The notes: a model not told the origin generated them from the sequence alone. A stretch of DNA of 64,000 bases from an uncultured Pelagibacteraceae bacterium (GCA_902543535.1 CACBYG010000004.1:58657-122656); one strand, 5' to 3'. Positions 42,536 to 50,491 are shown, counted from the stretch's first letter. Numbers and translations are program-made.

Positions 42536-43504
42536 TTATTTTTTATTATTCAATTCTTTATAAATATTATTAACTCTGTGTACTTCTTCTGCAGTATTAA
42601 AATAACCTTCATATTCAATTTCCTCTGGAGTTACATCAAAATGATAGTGGCCAGCTATATTCTGTTCTGTATATGAGTGAAAATGGGTGTGCTCACCAGA
42701 CTCTCTTAAGTTAAGATCTCCACCTGTTGGATCACCTGTCCATAAAACACTATAACCTTGTAGTTCTGGCCCGATAGGTTCGTAAAATTGTAAAAAATCC
42801 TTAACACACTTCATCTGTTTAGGATCATAATATTCATGCTTAATATCCGAATAATCAGGTTGAACATGAGATCTTATTTTTCCCTTTAAAATTCTAAATA
42901 CACCCGCTAAAGCTAAATGTTCGTTTTTTTCAATTTTTAAATTATCTTTTAAAGCTTTTCTCATAGCTTGAGGAAGAGAACCTTGCTCACCAGATCTTCC
43001 ATGTATTTTAATTTTGATAACTTTTCCTTTAACTCCATCTGTATAAAAAACGTTGCCTAAACCACCATGTTTTCTTGCTGTATATTTTTCAGCAATACAC
43101 TCTTTATTTCTTCCAACTCGAGCTATTATAGACTTTGACTCAGATGTAATTAAATTTTCATTTATAATCAGTTCTCCACAATGACCATCTAAACAAGACA
43201 TAGCACCTGAACCGGCTCCTAATGCATATGATTTTTGTGAACCAATAATTTTTGAAATTTCTTCATAATCAAACTCAGCACCTATAAAATTAGGATCATG
43301 CATGTAAGGCTCACCACCAACATCTATAATTTTTTGATTACCACTTATACCCTCAGATGGGCATCCCCAATTTCTTAAATTAGGGCAATCAACTATAGAA
43401 ACCTCTACAACTTTATAATTATTTGATAACCCAACTTGTAAAGCCTTAGATATTTTTTCTAGTGAGTATTTTGTAAAGTTTGATTTTTCAATATTTAAAT
43501 GCAT
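42536..43504 (-). CDS. DUF1907 / C11orf54-family zinc-dependent ester hydrolase
   Basis: A 322-aa homologue of human C11orf54 (PTD012), a zinc-containing protein with reported ester hydrolase activity. Shared blocks as I recall the human sequence: V-S-I-V-D-C-P-N-L near 35-43, V-G-G-E-P-Y, A-L-G-A-G-S-G, G-K-I-R-S-H-V near 208-214, and the zinc motif H272-T-H274 with H286 in G-H-Y-H, followed by F-D-V-T-P-E-E-I-E-Y-E-G-Y-F. Length (322) matches the human protein (315). No signal peptide is seen. It is divergent from the PanE-like gene. In this catabolic setting a lactonase or esterase step is plausible. Confidence 0.87.
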   Translation of the reverse strand: MHLNIEKSNFTKYSLEKISKALQVGLSNNYKVVEVSIVDCPNLRNWGCPSEGISGNQKIIDVGGEPYMHDPNFIGAEFDYEEISKIIGSQKSYALGAGSGAMSCLDGHCGELIINENLITSESKSIIARVGRNKECIAEKYTARKHGGLGNVFYTDGVKGKVIKIKIHGRSGEQGSLPQAMRKALKDNLKIEKNEHLALAGVFRILKGKIRSHVQPDYSDIKHEYYDPKQMKCVKDFLQFYEPIGPELQGYSVLWTGDPTGGDLNLRESGEHTHFHSYTEQNIAGHYHFDVTPEEIEYEGYFNTAEEVHRVNNIYKELNNKK

Positions 43505-43540
43505 TTCTGATTAAGCTATATTTTATTTTGCATAATGTCT

Positions 43541-43564
43541 ATAGATAATATATATAATATCTAT
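43541..43564. promoter_or_regulatory. Palindrome between C11orf54-like and PanE-like genes
   Basis: ATAGAT (43541-43546) and ATCTAT (43559-43564) are inverted arms around an alternating ATAATATATATA core; the whole 24-bp element is nearly self-complementary. It lies mid-way in the 87-bp divergent promoter region, a good position for an operator controlling both directions. Candidate binding protein: the winged-helix product encoded at 42084-42500. Confidence 0.45.
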
Positions 43565-43591
43565 ACATAAATTAATTTAAAGAAAGTTTTA

Positions 43592-44536
43592 ATGATTAAT
43601 AAAGATTTAAAAGTTGGTGTTCTAGGTGCCGGTGCAATGGGTTGTTTATTTGGAGGTTTGTTAGCAGAAAAAGGTTTAAACGTAACATTGATTGATGTTT
43701 GGAAAGAACATGTTGATACCATAAATAAAAATGGTCTTAAAATGGATGGACATGGTGGCGATAGATTTATCAAAGTCAAAGCTACAAGTGACCCTTCAAG
43801 TGTAGGTGTAGTTGATGCGGTAATTGTTATGTGTAAAGCAACATCATTAGAGCCTGCTTTAAAAAGTGTAAAAAATATTATTGGTGAAAAAACTGCCTTC
43901 ATGTCATTTCAAAATGGATTTGGTCACGAGGCAATTATGCAAGAAATAGTTGGAACCGAAAAGGTTTTAGGCGGAACAACTACTCAAGCATCAAACATTT
44001 TAGGTCCTGGACATATTATGAACCATGCATCTCTACCCTCTTGGATTGGTGAATATGAAGGAGGTATGAGTGATAGAGTAAAAGATATTGCTGATACTTT
44101 TACAGCTTATGGATTAGAAACAATTGCAGCAGATGATGTTAAGAAGAGAAAGTGGATGAAATTATTTGCATTAACCGCAATAGGTCCACTTTCAGCTATT
44201 TTCGATCTCCATCATACTGATTTGTATATAAATAATAATGCAAATAAAATTTCTAGATCTCTTGGAAAGGAAATCATTCTAGAAACTAGAAAGGTTGCAT
44301 TAGCAGATGGTGTAGAAGTATCAGAGGACGAATGTCTTTTCATGTTTAACAAGATTGTGGACTCTAACCAGACCAATAAATCTTCAATGGCTTTCGATGT
44401 TCAATATAAACGAAAAACTGAAATTGACTTTATAAGTGGAGTAGTATCAAAAATGGGTAAAAAACATGGTATTAACACACCTTTAAACGACCTGATGTAT
44501 AAAATGATTAAAGTAAAGGAGGGAATGTATAGCTAA
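43592..44536 (+). CDS. PanE/ApbA-family reductase
   Basis: A 314-aa protein of the ketopantoate reductase family with G-A-G-A-M-G (12-17), Q-N-G (107-109), catalytic Lys190 and the C-terminal S-S-M plus T-E-I-D block with Glu277. The two Asn that bind substrate in E. coli PanE (K-L-x-x-N-x-x-x-N) are replaced: the place reads K-L-F-A-L-T-A-I-G. Catalysis looks possible but the substrate is probably not ketopantoate. It is the first gene of a rightward set with two oxygenases and a 2-hydroxyacid dehydrogenase, and the next gene starts right after its stop. Confidence 0.83.
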   Translation: MINKDLKVGVLGAGAMGCLFGGLLAEKGLNVTLIDVWKEHVDTINKNGLKMDGHGGDRFIKVKATSDPSSVGVVDAVIVMCKATSLEPALKSVKNIIGEKTAFMSFQNGFGHEAIMQEIVGTEKVLGGTTTQASNILGPGHIMNHASLPSWIGEYEGGMSDRVKDIADTFTAYGLETIAADDVKKRKWMKLFALTAIGPLSAIFDLHHTDLYINNNANKISRSLGKEIILETRKVALADGVEVSEDECLFMFNKIVDSNQTNKSSMAFDVQYKRKTEIDFISGVVSKMGKKHGINTPLNDLMYKMIKVKEGMYS

Positions 44537-45406
44537 ATGCTAAGAGTTGAAAAATTAAAAAAGTTTAAAAATAATTTTCCAATTTTAGTTGGTAATAAAG
44601 CAATTTCAAATCATCTTTGTGCGTCTTTAATTAAAGAAATAAGTTCATCTGAAACATTTGATGATTTAATCATGGGCGGAAGAAGCAGAATTAACAAGGG
44701 CTCAAAAAACTTCAATAAATATATCAATAAATCTAAAATTTCAAAAAAACTTTTTCAATTATTTAATAGTAAAAAGTTTTATAATAAAATTGAGAATGTT
44801 TTTAAAAAAAATTTTAAAAATCAATCATGGGTAAATTTGTATCCGCCAAAATTATTTAATACTAAAAAATTTACAATAAAAAAAAAGATTAATTCAACCG
44901 AGCTTAAAGCTTTACTTAGTAAAAACTACAAACACCCAAATGTAAATTTGGATATTGATTTCTCAGTCTCAAAAGGAGGATACAGATTAAGACCACATCG
45001 TGATGATATAACCAGGTTATATAATTTTTTAATTTATTTAACAGATATTCCAAGAAAAAATGGGGGATCTTTGACAATTTACAAAAAAAAGGCAAAAAAA
45101 AATATTAGAAAAAGTTTTAAAAGATTTCCAAAAATGAGTGAACTTGAAATAGTAAAATCATTTACCCCTAAAAAAGGAACTGTGGTTTTTTTTCAATCAA
45201 CTCCAAATTCTTATCATGGAGTTAAACGTTTTATCGAAATGAACTGTCCTAAAAGATTTTTTATTTATGGAAGTTATGCACAAAATACCCCTGTTATATG
45301 GAAATATAAAGATGCTACATATTATCCGCATATAATTTATTCCAAAAAAAGAATGCTTACCTCTTTTCATGACGCAAACTATTTAACTTCAGAACCTAAA
45401 TATTGA
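44537..45406 (+). CDS. Fe(II)/2-oxoglutarate-dependent oxygenase (2OG-FeII_Oxy type)
   Basis: A 289-aa protein whose second half is a double-stranded beta-helix oxygenase. The iron-binding triad is H154-R-D156 in R-P-H-R-D-D and H227 in S-Y-H-G-V-K; basic residues following it (K-R-F) could bind 2-oxoglutarate. The G-G-S-L-T-I-Y segment (177-183) and the G-T-V-V-F-F strand (214-219) are normal for the family. The N-terminal 130 residues are lysine-rich and not recognised. It starts directly after the PanE-like stop. Such enzymes hydroxylate small molecules or side chains; substrate unknown. Confidence 0.82.
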   Translation: MLRVEKLKKFKNNFPILVGNKAISNHLCASLIKEISSSETFDDLIMGGRSRINKGSKNFNKYINKSKISKKLFQLFNSKKFYNKIENVFKKNFKNQSWVNLYPPKLFNTKKFTIKKKINSTELKALLSKNYKHPNVNLDIDFSVSKGGYRLRPHRDDITRLYNFLIYLTDIPRKNGGSLTIYKKKAKKNIRKSFKRFPKMSELEIVKSFTPKKGTVVFFQSTPNSYHGVKRFIEMNCPKRFFIYGSYAQNTPVIWKYKDATYYPHIIYSKKRMLTSFHDANYLTSEPKY

Positions 45407-45436
45407 TATTTTTCTGTGATAAAATAAAATTTAAAT

Positions 45437-46426
45437 ATGAAAAATAATCTTAAAAAAAAATTACATGAACAGGGTTATTTAATAGTTAAAAACATACTTA
45501 ACTTTAAAAAAGATCTTAAACCGGTTTTGAATGATATGGAATTTGTGATGGATTGCTTAATTCAAAAATATGCAAGAAAGAAAAATATACAGAAAATTTT
45601 AAATTTAGATTTTAAAAAAAAATACTCGTACGTTTCAAAATTAAATATTCATGATCTAGATCAATACTTCAATACTAGGTTGCCTAGAGATCATGTAAAA
45701 CCAGAAAGTGATTATTTTGCCACTCAGTCGCTGTGGAACTTAATTACAAATAAAAATATTTTAAATGTCGTTGAAAAGATTTTAGGTAAAGAAATAATGT
45801 CTAATCCTGTGCAAAATACAAGAATTAAGCAACCAGAAAAAAAATTGCCAAAAAGTTCTGTGCATGATGGATTAAGTGGAAGAACACCATGGCATCAAGA
45901 TGCAGCTGTTCTAAATTCCAAAGGACAAAAGTTAACCGAAATGGTCACTGTTTGGATACCTTTTACTAAAACTACAAAAAAAAATGGCTGTATGATTACA
46001 GTCAAAGAAATTAATAAAATGGGATTATTAAATCATGTACCAGGATATAGAGGCCAAGTTGAATTAAAAAATAGCAAATTATTAGATAAAATGAAACATA
46101 TCCCTTTAGAAGCGGATGTGGGCGACATTATTCTTTTACACAAACATTCAATACATTGCTCATTACCAAATAGATCAAATGATTTTAGAATAAGTGCCGA
46201 CCTTAGATATAATGTTGCTGGACAACCGTCTGGTAGAGAGCCACTTCCAAACTTTTATGTTAGAAGTAAAAATAAAAATAATATTAAAATTCAAAATTTT
46301 AAACAATGGTTAACACTTTGGGAGAAAGCTAAAAAAAAATGTATACCAAGAAAATATGCATTTAAATATCCACTCCCTACTTTCAAAAATAATAAAAGAG
46401 ACCTTTCGAATTTAATTAACTCTTGA
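45437..46426 (+). CDS. Phytanoyl-CoA dioxygenase (PhyH) family oxygenase
   Basis: A 329-aa Fe(II)/2-oxoglutarate oxygenase of the PhyH family. The triad is H153-Q-D155 in T-P-W-H-Q-D and H240 in S-I-H-C-S; R251 in D-F-R-I-S fits the 2-oxoglutarate-binding Arg. The strand V-T-V-W-I-P-F (170-176) and the N-G-C-M-I-T segment (183-188) are typical. PhyH-like enzymes include phytanoyl-CoA hydroxylase, ectoine hydroxylase and enzymes acting on phosphonates or quaternary amines. It lies 30 bp after the other oxygenase gene; the pair may hydroxylate the same compound in sequence. Confidence 0.85.
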   Translation: MKNNLKKKLHEQGYLIVKNILNFKKDLKPVLNDMEFVMDCLIQKYARKKNIQKILNLDFKKKYSYVSKLNIHDLDQYFNTRLPRDHVKPESDYFATQSLWNLITNKNILNVVEKILGKEIMSNPVQNTRIKQPEKKLPKSSVHDGLSGRTPWHQDAAVLNSKGQKLTEMVTVWIPFTKTTKKNGCMITVKEINKMGLLNHVPGYRGQVELKNSKLLDKMKHIPLEADVGDIILLHKHSIHCSLPNRSNDFRISADLRYNVAGQPSGREPLPNFYVRSKNKNNIKIQNFKQWLTLWEKAKKKCIPRKYAFKYPLPTFKNNKRDLSNLINS

Positions 46427-46460
46427 TTAAATATTTTATAAAACAAATATAGGTGTATAA

Positions 46461-47423
46461 GTGAATATGAAAAAAATTCTTGTCATTCAGCCTATTCATG
46501 AAGAAGGTATCAATCTTTTAAAAGATAATTCAGGTTTTGAATATGAGGTTGTGGATAATATTGACACAGAATTTCTAAAATCAAAAATTAAAGACTGTGA
46601 TGGTATTTCAATTCGTACTGCTAAACTTAGTGGGGATGTAATTGAAGCTGCTAATAATCTTAAAATTATTTCAAGACATGGTGTTGGATATGACAATATC
46701 GATTTAGAGGTTTCAAAAAAAAAGGATATTACTTTAGCCATTACGGCAACTGCAAACGCAGTGGCGGTAGCTGAACATGTAATGTTCATGATTTTAAATA
46801 TTTCTAAAAGAGGTAGTATGTATGATGACACTGTAAAAAGTGGAAAATTTAATGAAAGAAACAAATTACCTAAAACGGTAGAGCTTTGGAATAAAAATAT
46901 TTTAATTGCAGGATTTGGTAGAATAGGACAAGCCTTAATTAAAAGGTGTCTCGGTTTTGAAATGAATGTTTTTGTTTTTGATCCTTTTGTTTCTAAAGAT
47001 TTTATAGAAAAACGTGGCGGTACAAAAGTGGACAATTTAAGTAAAACCTCAAAAGATATGGATGCAATATCACTTCACATTCCCTTGAATGATGAAACAA
47101 AAAATATAATTAATTATGAATTACTTAAATCTATGAAAAAGAATTGCATTATAATCAATGCCGCCAGAGGAGGTATTGTAAATGAAGTGGATTTAGATAG
47201 AGCTTTAAACGAAAATTTAATCTTTGGTGCTGGTTTGGATGTATTTGAAACTGAACCTCCTGCTGAAAACAATCCTCTTTTAAAAAATAATAAAGTTTTT
47301 TTGAGTCCACATACTGCAGCTTTCACAGAAGAATGTATGACAAGGATGGGTAAAGAAACTATTCAAAATATATTTGATTTTTTTGATGGTAATTTAGAAA
47401 ATTCAAAAAAAGTAAAACTATAA
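46461..47423 (+). CDS. D-3-phosphoglycerate dehydrogenase-like 2-hydroxyacid dehydrogenase
   Basis: A 320-aa NAD-dependent dehydrogenase with the G-x-G-x-x-G loop in A-G-F-G-R-I-G-Q-A (about 149-157), catalytic Arg in N-A-A-R-G-G (about 232-237), Glu in D-V-F-E-T-E-P-P and His in L-S-P-H-T-A-A. The hydroxyacid-recognition loop R-H-G-V-G-Y-D-N-I-D is present. It lacks the C-terminal ACT domain of full-length SerA, so it is a short PGDH-like enzyme. I use the GTG at 46461, which has AGGTG five bases upstream; an ATG two codons later is the alternative. It ends 6 bp into the convergent iolE gene. Confidence 0.87.
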   Translation: MNMKKILVIQPIHEEGINLLKDNSGFEYEVVDNIDTEFLKSKIKDCDGISIRTAKLSGDVIEAANNLKIISRHGVGYDNIDLEVSKKKDITLAITATANAVAVAEHVMFMILNISKRGSMYDDTVKSGKFNERNKLPKTVELWNKNILIAGFGRIGQALIKRCLGFEMNVFVFDPFVSKDFIEKRGGTKVDNLSKTSKDMDAISLHIPLNDETKNIINYELLKSMKKNCIIINAARGGIVNEVDLDRALNENLIFGAGLDVFETEPPAENNPLLKNNKVFLSPHTAAFTEECMTRMGKETIQNIFDFFDGNLENSKKVKL

Positions 47424-48317
47424 AGCTATTTTAAGATCAATGTCTGCACACACCTGTGATAAATATTTGAAACCTTTTTTTGCATATTCTAAAGGATTTG
47501 CTTTAGCTGGATCTTGTTCTGCTTCTACAACTAACCAGCCCTTATAATCAATATTTTTTAAATATTTCAATAAAGGTTTATAATCAATACATCCGTCTCC
47601 AGGTACAGTAAAAGCTCCCTCTAAAAATGCTTTTCTAAAGCTCCAATCTTTTTGAAGAGATTTATTTAAAATATCTTCTCTCATATCCTTGCAGTGAATA
47701 TGAATAATTCTGTCTTTATAGTCTTCTGCTATTTTTACAGAATTACCTTTGGCAAATAGCATGTGACCAGTATCTAGTATTAATTTGACTTGGTCACTTG
47801 TGTTATCTAACAGTCTTTTTGTGTCGTCTTCTGTTTCGATCACTGTGCCCATGTGATGATGATAAGCTAAAGGCATATCTTGGTCTTCTAAATATTTTCC
47901 CATCTCAGAAATTTTTTTACAATATTCATTCCATTCATTTTTGTTCATTTGTGGTCTACTGGATAAGGGTCTATTAGGGTCGCCAGCAATAGAGCCTGAT
48001 ACTTCAGCAAATACAATACATGGTGCTTTACAATCTTGAAAAAGTTTTAGTTGCTCTTGAATTAATATAGTTTCATCCTTTACAGAATTTTTTCTCAAAT
48101 TTGCACTGTACCAGCCTGAACATAACTTTAAGTTATGTTTTTGTAACAAAGGAATAAGTTCCTCTGATTTTTTTGGAAATTTCCCTCCAGATTCTATTCC
48201 TGAAAAACCTGCTACACTTGCTTCTGATAAACACTGTTCCAAAGATGTGTCACCACCAAGTTCGGGCATGTCGTCATTACTCCATGCTATTGGTGCTATT
48301 CCTAATTTTACTGACAT
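47418..48317 (-). CDS. iolE: Myo-inosose-2 dehydratase IolE
   Basis: A 299-aa TIM-barrel isomerase/dehydratase. IolE dehydrates scyllo-inosose to 3D-trihydroxycyclohexanedione, the substrate of IolD. The N-terminus L-G-I-A-P-I-A-W-S-N-D-D followed by M-P-E-L-G-G-D-T is an IolE fingerprint. Metal-ligand candidates include Glu in G-I-E-S-G-G, H-H-H in L-A-Y-H-H-H-M-G-T, D-T-G-H, and Glu in V-V-E-A-E-Q-D. I start at the ATG of M-S-V-K-L-G (48317); an upstream ATG at 48350 would add 11 hydrophobic residues and cover an inverted repeat. It is divergent from two Gfo/Idh genes, one of them iolG-like. Confidence 0.9.
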   Translation of the reverse strand: MSVKLGIAPIAWSNDDMPELGGDTSLEQCLSEASVAGFSGIESGGKFPKKSEELIPLLQKHNLKLCSGWYSANLRKNSVKDETILIQEQLKLFQDCKAPCIVFAEVSGSIAGDPNRPLSSRPQMNKNEWNEYCKKISEMGKYLEDQDMPLAYHHHMGTVIETEDDTKRLLDNTSDQVKLILDTGHMLFAKGNSVKIAEDYKDRIIHIHCKDMREDILNKSLQKDWSFRKAFLEGAFTVPGDGCIDYKPLLKYLKNIDYKGWLVVEAEQDPAKANPLEYAKKGFKYLSQVCADIDLKIAL

Positions 48318-48331
48318 AATACTTATATTTG

Positions 48332-48352
48332 TTATGATATATAAAATCATAA
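48332..48352. promoter_or_regulatory. Inverted repeat in the iolE / oxidoreductase divergent promoter
   Basis: TTATGAT (48332-48338) and ATCATAA (48346-48352) are perfect 7-bp inverted arms separated by 7 bp, within the 39-bp gap between the chosen iolE start and the Gfo/Idh start at 48357. Position and symmetry suit an operator acting on both directions. No dedicated inositol regulator is seen in the window. Confidence 0.45.
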
Positions 48353-48356
48353 TCTA

Positions 48357-49493
48357 ATGAATACAAATAAATTATCCTTAGGTATTGTTGGTGGAGGTCC
48401 AAAATCTTGGATTGGTCATGTGCATCGAATTTCTGCAAGATTTGATGACAAGTACGAAATAGTAGCTGGTGTATTCTCAAGAAATTCAAAATTATCAATT
48501 AGCTTTGGAAAAACTTTGGGTATTTCTAAAGATAGATGTTACTCAAACTTTAAAGAGATGGCTTTGAAAGAGTCAAAAAGAAATGATGGTATTCAAGTAG
48601 TCTCAATAATGACACCTCCATCAAGTCATCAAATTATTGCTGAAAAATTTATTGAAAAAAATATCAATATTATTTCAGATAAACCATTTGCTGGTAATCT
48701 AGACCAAGCCAAAAAACTTTATAAAAAAATAAAATCAAACAAAAAAATTAAATATGCTTTAACCCATAACTATTCAGCCTACCCAATGGTTAGAGAGGCT
48801 AAAGTTTTAGTAGAAAAAGGTAAAATTGGTAAAATTGAATATGTAAATGTTGAATATATTCAAGATTGGTCTGATGGAACAAAAATTAATTTAAGAAATG
48901 CCAAAAAAAAACTAAAATGGAAAATAGATAATAAAATAGTTGGTGTATCTGCAGTTCTTAATGAAATTGGAACCCATGCTTATCATTTAGCTACATACAT
49001 TTCAGGACTAAAAGGAGAAAAAATTTTTGCTGACATTAAACAAATTTCAAAAAAAATTAAAATGGATGATAACGCACAAGTAATGATTAATTTTACAAAT
49101 GGTGCAAAAGGTATGTTTTGGACAAGCGTCATGGCTAAAGGTGGAGTTTATGGTCTTAGAATAAGAGTATTTGGATCTAAAGGAAGCTTAGAGTGGGTTC
49201 AAAATGACCCAAATTATCTAAAATTAAATCCAGACAAGGGTGCAGTAAGATATCTTGAAAGAGGTTTTCACAATGCTGAACTTTCAAAAAAATTCTCCAG
49301 AATAAAATTTGGACACCCAGAAGGATATTTAGATGCATTTGCAAATATTTATAGAGAATTTGCAGACTCCTTAAAAAATAAATCAAAAAAAAGATATTTT
49401 TATCCAAATGAAGATGAGGGATTAGAAACGGCAAAATTTATAAATGCTTGTAAAGTTTCATCAAAAAATAAAAGATGGGTCAAAATCAAATAA
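48357..49493 (+). CDS. Gfo/Idh/MocA family oxidoreductase (DKP variant)
   Basis: A 378-aa oxidoreductase. The N-terminal L-G-I-V-G-G-G-P-K-S-W-I-G-H-V-H-R shows a Rossmann loop with an insertion typical of a Gfo/Idh subgroup found with sugar-catabolic genes. The usual E-K-P motif is D-K-P here (I-I-S-D-K-P-F-A-G-N, about residue 104), keeping the catalytic Lys. The C-terminal domain has N-E-I-G-T-H-A-Y-H with the conserved His near 204-207. Its end overlaps the iolG-like gene by 19 bp, so the two are translated together. A role in inositol or sugar oxidation fits the neighbours. Confidence 0.85.
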   Translation: MNTNKLSLGIVGGGPKSWIGHVHRISARFDDKYEIVAGVFSRNSKLSISFGKTLGISKDRCYSNFKEMALKESKRNDGIQVVSIMTPPSSHQIIAEKFIEKNINIISDKPFAGNLDQAKKLYKKIKSNKKIKYALTHNYSAYPMVREAKVLVEKGKIGKIEYVNVEYIQDWSDGTKINLRNAKKKLKWKIDNKIVGVSAVLNEIGTHAYHLATYISGLKGEKIFADIKQISKKIKMDDNAQVMINFTNGAKGMFWTSVMAKGGVYGLRIRVFGSKGSLEWVQNDPNYLKLNPDKGAVRYLERGFHNAELSKKFSRIKFGHPEGYLDAFANIYREFADSLKNKSKKRYFYPNEDEGLETAKFINACKVSSKNKRWVKIK

Positions 49494-50488
49494 ATATTGC
49501 ATTACTTGGACTTGGAAGAATAGGCCAAATGCATGCCTTAAATTTAACTAATCATCCAGAATTCAATTTAAAATATACATTTGATATTGATAAAAATTTA
49601 AATAAGAAATTCGGAAAAAAATATAATTCAATTCCTATTAATAATCCTAATGTTGCATTCAATGATAAGAGCATTAAATGTATTTTTATAGCCACAAGTA
49701 CTAATACACATTTAAATTATATTTATAAAGCAGTTAGAAATAAAAAAGTTGTGTTCTGTGAAAAACCATTAGATTTGAGTTTAAAAAAAATTAATGAATA
49801 CAAAAAAAAACTTTCTAAATTTAATCCCAAGATTCAAATTGGTTTTAATAGAAGATATGATGCAGGACACAATTCTTTGAAAAAAAATCTTGTTAATGGA
49901 AAAATTGGAAAATTAGAGAAAATAATAATTACAAGTCGGGACCCTGCGCCCCCTTCAGCTGATTACTTGAAAAATTCTGGTGGTATTTTTAAAGATATGA
50001 TGATCCACGACTTTGATTTAGCAAGATACTACGTAGGTTCTGATGAGTTTAAGTATTTATTTGCAACAGGTGAATACTTTAAAGATAAAAAATTTATAAA
50101 AGTAAAAGATCTAGAATTAGCTACAGCAGTAATAAAAACTCGGAAAGGTGTCCAGTGTGTAATAACAAACTCAAGACATTGTAGTTTTGGTTATGATCAA
50201 AGAGTTGAGTTATTTGGTAGTAAAGGGATGGTAATTTCTGAAAATCAAAGAGATTTAGAAACAACATCTTATTTTAAAAATTCAACTGGTTGTAAACGAT
50301 CTTTTAAAAATTTTTTTATCGAGAGATATTCAGAGGCATTTAAAAACCAATTAAGTGAATTAGCAAGATTTTGTAAAAAAAATATTAAACCACGGGCAGA
50401 TTTTGAAGATGGAAGAATGTCAGTGATATTGGCTGAAACAGCAAATAAATCTTTAAAAACAAAAAAATTTGAGCTGATTAAATTTTAA
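49475..50488 (+). CDS. iolG: Inositol 2-dehydrogenase IolG
   Basis: A 337-aa Gfo/Idh enzyme. IolG oxidises myo-inositol to scyllo-inosose with NAD. The Rossmann motif is L-G-L-G-R-I-G (12-18), the catalytic Lys lies in C-E-K-P-L, and the substrate domain has F-N-R-R-Y-D-A-G-H, T-S-R-D-P-A-P-P and the active-site string G-G-I-F-K-D-M-M-I-H-D-F-D, which is the usual IolG form in alphaproteobacteria. It follows another Gfo/Idh gene with a 19-bp overlap and is divergent from iolE, which acts on its product. Confidence 0.87.
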   Translation: MGQNQINIALLGLGRIGQMHALNLTNHPEFNLKYTFDIDKNLNKKFGKKYNSIPINNPNVAFNDKSIKCIFIATSTNTHLNYIYKAVRNKKVVFCEKPLDLSLKKINEYKKKLSKFNPKIQIGFNRRYDAGHNSLKKNLVNGKIGKLEKIIITSRDPAPPSADYLKNSGGIFKDMMIHDFDLARYYVGSDEFKYLFATGEYFKDKKFIKVKDLELATAVIKTRKGVQCVITNSRHCSFGYDQRVELFGSKGMVISENQRDLETTSYFKNSTGCKRSFKNFFIERYSEAFKNQLSELARFCKKNIKPRADFEDGRMSVILAETANKSLKTKKFELIKF

Positions 50489-50491
50489 CTG

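Noticed and set aside
41272..44536. panB and panE as a pantothenate pathway
   Set aside because: Both proteins have lost key active-site residues, panC is absent nearby, and the neighbours are catabolic.
46496..47035. 179-aa minus-strand frame opposite the 2-hydroxyacid dehydrogenase
   Set aside because: It lies entirely opposite a well-supported gene with dehydrogenase motifs and its product has no recognisable features.
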